Part shown: one piece after another, positions 61,235 through 64,000 of the stretch | Position numbering within the stretch: the stretch's first letter is position 1 | How the letters are laid out: every line of letters starts with the position of its first letter | DNA from: Cronobacter condimenti 1330 | Lineage (GTDB): Bacteria; Pseudomonadota; Gammaproteobacteria; Enterobacterales; Enterobacteriaceae | NCBI RefSeq assembly: GCF_001277255.1 | Contig: NZ_CP012264.1 | Span: 1,054,001-1,118,000 of the forward strand | Direction of reading: 5' to 3' | Length of the DNA stretch: 64,000 nt | The notes under the pieces: generated by a model | Database searches by the model: none | Seen by the model: the letters and a program-made list of their open reading frames with translations, nothing else | Told to the model about the DNA's origin: nothing | Position numbers and translations under genes: made by a program

Positions 61235-61265
61235 TTGACAATGGAAACGGTAAAAGCGGCTAACC
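61235..61265 (+). promoter_or_regulatory. bolA promoter (TTGACA, gearbox-like CGGCTAACC)
   Basis: TTGACA at 61235-61240 and GGCTAA at 61258-61263, spaced 17 bp. The CGGCTAACC block (61257-61265) resembles the CGGCTAGTA gearbox -10 known for E. coli bolA, which gives growth-rate-inverse, RpoS-dependent expression. The match is partial. Confidence 0.55.
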
Positions 61266-61310
61266 TTTAAAGTGATGGCTGCCCATCGCAGCGTTGTCGA
61301 GGAGAGTCTT

Positions 61311-61628
61311 ATGATGATACGCGAGCAGATCGAAGAAAAACTGAAGGCGGCCTTTGAGCCTGTCTTTCTGGATGTGATAGATGAAAGCTATCGTCATAAC
61401 GTGCCTGCCGGCTCTGAAAGCCATTTCAAAGTTGTGCTGGTCAGCGATCGCTTCGTCGGCGAGCGTTTTTTAAATCGCCATCGCCTGATTTACGGCATCC
61501 TTAGCGAAGAACTGGCCTCGACCGTCCATGCGCTGGCGCTGCATACCTATACGCTGAAAGAGTGGGAAGGGCTTCAGGATACGGTCCTGCCTTCTCCAGC
61601 CTGTCGGGGTGCTGGCACGCTGGCCTGA
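61311..61628 (+). CDS. bolA: Morphology/stress regulator BolA
   Basis: 105 aa, as in E. coli (MMIREQIEEKLKAAFEPVFL). BolA fold with the conserved VPAGSESHFKVVLVSDRF and HALALHTYTLKEW; it binds monothiol glutaredoxin and DNA and affects cell shape in stress. ATG 61311 or 61314 is the start; GGAGAG at 61301-61306 suits both; an ATG at 61272 is not conserved. A hairpin terminator follows. Confidence 0.96.
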   Translation: MMIREQIEEKLKAAFEPVFLDVIDESYRHNVPAGSESHFKVVLVSDRFVGERFLNRHRLIYGILSEELASTVHALALHTYTLKEWEGLQDTVLPSPACRGAGTLA

Positions 61629-61687
61629 TGAATCACAGTTGCAACGGCGGAAGCTTTTCCAGTATGTTGCGCCAGCGGTAATAAAAC

Positions 61688-61712
61688 GAAACGGCCTGCG
61701 TGGCCGTTTTTG
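61688..61712 (+). terminator. Terminator of bolA
   Basis: AAACGGCC / GGCCGTTT stem with a 5-nt loop and a T-rich tail (TTTTTGTTTT), about 60 nt after bolA. Confidence 0.75.
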
Positions 61713-61978
61713 TTTTGCCTGGATTTTGTGCGCGATGTGCACTTTTCAGTCGTAAATTTGCCGGGAAGTGTGAAAAGTGCCGCAATGCCTCGGCTGGCTT
61801 TTCTCGACTCCCCAAGGGGATGCCGCTATAATGCTGCGTCTTATTTTTCGGAATGTCTTCGGGACGATTCTGGCGACAGGGATAGTGTTTCTTCTAAAGA
61901 AGACGTCCCGGTTCTGCGAAGCGAATACCATAGGGCTTCCAGAGTTGACCGAGCACTGTGATTTTTTGAGGTAACAAG
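61713..61978. other. Upstream region of tig
   Basis: 266 bp without a supported gene. A 65-codon plus-strand frame (61777-61974) ends 4 nt before the tig ATG. It has a hydrophobic middle but no ribosome-binding site or recognisable relative; it is probably untranslated leader DNA. TATAAT at 61826-61831 is a good -10 candidate for tig. GAGGTAAC precedes the start codon. Confidence 0.45.
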
Positions 61979-63277
61979 ATGCAAGTTTCAGTTGAAACCA
62001 CTCAGGGCCTTGGGCGCCGTGTAACGATTACTATCGCTGCTGACAGCATCGAGAACGCTGTAAAAAGCGAGCTGGTCAACGTGGCAAAGAAAGTGCGTAT
62101 CGACGGCTTTCGCAAAGGCAAAGTACCGATGAATGTTGTTGCTCAGCGTTATGGCGCATCTGTGCGTCAGGATGTGCTGGGCGATCTGATGAGCCGTCAC
62201 TTTGTTGACGCCATCATCAAAGAAAAAATCAATCCGGCTGGCGCGCCGAACTATGTTCCGGGCGAGTACAAACTGGGCGAAGACTTCACCTACGCAGTAG
62301 AGTTCGAAGTGTACCCGGAAGTTGAGCTGCAAGGCCTGGATTCTATCGAAGTGGAAAAGCCGGTTGTTCAAGTGACCGACGCTGACGTAGATACCATGCT
62401 GGACACCCTGCGTAAGCAGCAGGCGACCTGGAAAGACAAAGACGGCGCCGCTGACGCGGAAGACCGTGTCACCATCGACTTCACCGGTTCTGTAGACGGC
62501 GAAGAGTTTGAAGGCGGCAAAGCGACCGACTTCGTACTGGCGATGGGCCAGGGCCGCATGATCCCGGGCTTTGAAGAAGGCGTTAAAGGCCACAAAGCGG
62601 GTGAAGAATTCACCATCGACGTGACCTTCCCGGAAGAGTACCACGCTGAAAACCTGAAAGGTAAAGCAGCGAAATTCGTCATCAACCTGAAAAAAGTTGA
62701 AGAGCGCGAACTGCCGGAACTGACCGAAGAATTCATCAAGCGTTTCGGCGTTGAAGATGGTTCTGTTGCAGGTCTGCGTACTGAAGTGCGTAAAAACATG
62801 GAGCGCGAACTGAAAGGCGCTGTGCGTAACCGCATCAAGTCTCAGGCTATCGAAGGTCTGGTGAACGCGAATAACATCGACGTTCCGGCAGCACTGATTG
62901 ACGGCGAAATCGACGTTCTGCGCCGCCAGGCTGCACAGCGTTTCGGCGGTAACGAAAAACAGGCTCTGGAACTGCCGCGCGAACTGTTCGAAGAACAGGC
63001 TAAACGTCGCGTGGTTGTCGGTCTGCTGCTGGGCGAAGTAATTCGTACCCACGAACTGAAAGCTGACGAAGACCGTGTGAAAGCGCTTATCGAAGAGATG
63101 GCTTCCGCTTACGAAGATCCGTCAGAAGTTATCGAGTTCTACAGCAAGAACAACGAGCTGATGGACAACATGCGAAACGTGGCGCTGGAAGAGCAAGCGG
63201 TTGAAGCGGTACTCGCGAAAGCGAAAGTAACCGAGAAACCGACCTCTTTCAACGAACTGATGAACCAGCAGGCGTAA
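61979..63277 (+). CDS. tig: Trigger factor (ribosome-associated chaperone, PPIase)
   Basis: 432 aa, as in E. coli. The ribosome-binding loop GFRKGK is at residues 43-48, the FKBP-type PPIase domain about 150-245 (VTIDFTGSVDGEEFEGG), and the C-terminal helical arms about 250-432. It shields nascent chains at the ribosome exit. Highly biased codon use is consistent with high expression. A strong terminator separates it from clpP. Confidence 0.98.
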   Translation: MQVSVETTQGLGRRVTITIAADSIENAVKSELVNVAKKVRIDGFRKGKVPMNVVAQRYGASVRQDVLGDLMSRHFVDAIIKEKINPAGAPNYVPGEYKLGEDFTYAVEFEVYPEVELQGLDSIEVEKPVVQVTDADVDTMLDTLRKQQATWKDKDGAADAEDRVTIDFTGSVDGEEFEGGKATDFVLAMGQGRMIPGFEEGVKGHKAGEEFTIDVTFPEEYHAENLKGKAAKFVINLKKVEERELPELTEEFIKRFGVEDGSVAGLRTEVRKNMERELKGAVRNRIKSQAIEGLVNANNIDVPAALIDGEIDVLRRQAAQRFGGNEKQALELPRELFEEQAKRRVVVGLLLGEVIRTHELKADEDRVKALIEEMASAYEDPSEVIEFYSKNNELMDNMRNVALEEQAVEAVLAKAKVTEKPTSFNELMNQQA

Positions 63278-63309
63278 GCCCTTTCATCGTTTCACGACGA
63301 GGCACATGG

Positions 63310-63340
63310 GCCCGTCACCGCAGGGTGACGGGCTTTTTTG
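63310..63340 (+). terminator. Terminator of tig
   Basis: GCCCGTCACC / GGTGACGGGC with a GCAG loop and T6, 32 nt after the tig stop. Confidence 0.9.
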
Positions 63341-63411
63341 TCACTTTTCCTACCCAGAAATGGCGGGTAAGGGGTGTTTCGGTGTTAGCGTAACAGCAAA
63401 AGATTGTTATG

Positions 63412-63441
63412 CTTGAAACAGGGCATCATTATCCCCATTAA
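63412..63441 (+). promoter_or_regulatory. Heat-shock (sigma32) promoter of clpP
   Basis: CTTGAAA at 63412-63418, a 14-bp spacer and CCCCATTAA at 63433-63441. Both elements match the RpoH consensus (CTTGAAA, CCCCATNT). The start would be near 63448, leaving a leader of about 130 nt before clpP. clpP is heat-shock regulated in E. coli. Confidence 0.9.
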
Positions 63442-63577
63442 TGAAACAGTAAAAAAGTGAACGACTGACTGATAATCCGTCCGTAAGGTGTTTACCGGCA
63501 GGAGCGTAGTCATCCTGAACGGTCTCAAGTAGAATCAGTGCAGCAGGTTACTCAGAATATTTATCCAGGAGACGGAT

Positions 63578-64000
63578 ATGTCATACAGTGACGAACGTGA
63601 TCAATTTGCACCCCATATGGCTTTGGTGCCGATGGTTGTTGAACAGACCTCGCGCGGCGAGCGTTCTTACGATATTTTCTCCCGTCTGCTCAAGGAACGT
63701 ATCATTTTTCTGACCGGCCAGGTCGAAGACCAGATGGCCAACCTGATTGTTGCGCAGATGTTGTTTCTGGAAGCGGAAAACCCAGAAAAAGACATCTATC
63801 TTTATATCAACTCGCCGGGTGGGGTTATCACCGCCGGGATGTCTATCTACGACACCATGCAGTTTATTCAGCCTGACGTCAGCACCATTTGTATGGGCCA
63901 GGCCGCGTCAATGGGCGCCTTCCTGCTGACCGCGGGTACGAAAGGTAAGCGTTTTTGCCTGCCCAACTCGCGCGTAATGATCCATCAGCCGCTGGGCGGC
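63578..64000 (+). CDS. clpP: ATP-dependent Clp protease proteolytic subunit (cut by window edge)
   Basis: First 141 codons. MSYSDERDQFAPHMALVPMV is the usual ClpP start, with the 14-residue propeptide cleaved at the Ala-Leu region. The catalytic Ser111 lies in GQAASMGAFLL and His136 in IHQPLGG. The Asp of the triad would be past the right edge. It forms the ClpXP and ClpAP proteases. ATG 63578 has GGAGACGG upstream; the gene continues beyond the window. Confidence 0.98.
   Translation, partial: MSYSDERDQFAPHMALVPMVVEQTSRGERSYDIFSRLLKERIIFLTGQVEDQMANLIVAQMLFLEAENPEKDIYLYINSPGGVITAGMSIYDTMQFIQPDVSTICMGQAASMGAFLLTAGTKGKRFCLPNSRVMIHQPLGG

Noticed and set aside
61777..61974. 65-codon frame before tig
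   Set aside because: No ribosome-binding site, no family resemblance; it probably lies in the tig leader.
1..64000. tRNA, rRNA, CRISPR array, insertion sequence or prophage
   Set aside because: No cloverleaf-like sequence with CCA end, no regularly spaced repeats and no transposase or phage proteins were seen in any frame.

Overview
The window is a stretch of chromosome from a member of the Enterobacteriaceae. Protein sequences and gene order follow the Escherichia coli segment running from ddlA/iraP/proC through phoBR, secDF and cyo to tig/clpP. The GC-rich coding DNA and the extra genes (extensin-family, DUF421, DUF2076, DUF2339-DUF3999 and HscC/J-protein genes) fit a Cronobacter/Enterobacter-like genome. 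The genus is an inference. I found no tRNA, rRNA, insertion sequence, prophage or CRISPR array. Two genes are cut by the edges: ddlA (first 26 codons, minus strand) at the left and clpP (first 141 codons, plus strand) at the right.

Left part (1-12.5 kb): ddlA faces an extensin-like, M15-peptidase-like gene. An MdtG-like MFS transporter with a perfect CRP-type palindrome in front follows, then iraP. Next is araE, whose promoter reproduces the AraC I1 half-site of araBAD at the same spacing. Then come proC, a three-gene unit (unknown membrane protein, DUF421, yaiI), a DUF2076 gene, the aroL-yaiA-aroM group with TyrR and TrpR sites, ppnP, rdgC and mak. The phoA-psiF-dgcC block found between iraP and proC in E. 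coli is absent, with araE in its place. araJ is missing between mak and sbcC.

Middle part (12.5-36.6 kb): sbcDC (SMC-type nuclease), phoBR with a Pho box, brnQ, proY, malZ, a translationally coupled DUF2339-DUF3999 membrane/envelope pair, acpH, then queA-tgt-yajC-secD-secF (queuosine modification of tRNA and the Sec accessory complex), tsx and the lipoprotein gene yajI. yajD is missing between secF and tsx.

Right part (36.7-64 kb): nrdR-ribD-ribE-nusB-thiL-pgpA (riboflavin, antitermination, thiamine and phospholipid genes), yajO, dxs-ispA-xseB (isoprenoid precursors), thiI, yajL/panE, yajQ, yajR and cyoABCDE (cytochrome bo3 oxidase with its heme O synthase). Then comes an HscC-like Hsp70 coupled to a membrane-anchored J-like protein, which is the most unusual locus here. 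ampG, yajG, bolA, tig and a heat-shock (sigma32-type) promoter ahead of clpP close the window.

Most operons are tight, with 1-41 nt overlaps. They are closed by clear hairpin terminators, several of them bidirectional between convergent genes. The least explained DNA is the AT-rich 2.77-3.35 kb region, the HscC/J locus with its AT-rich leader (about 55.48-55.86 kb), the DUF2339-DUF3999 pair and the 5.85-6.83 kb membrane genes.
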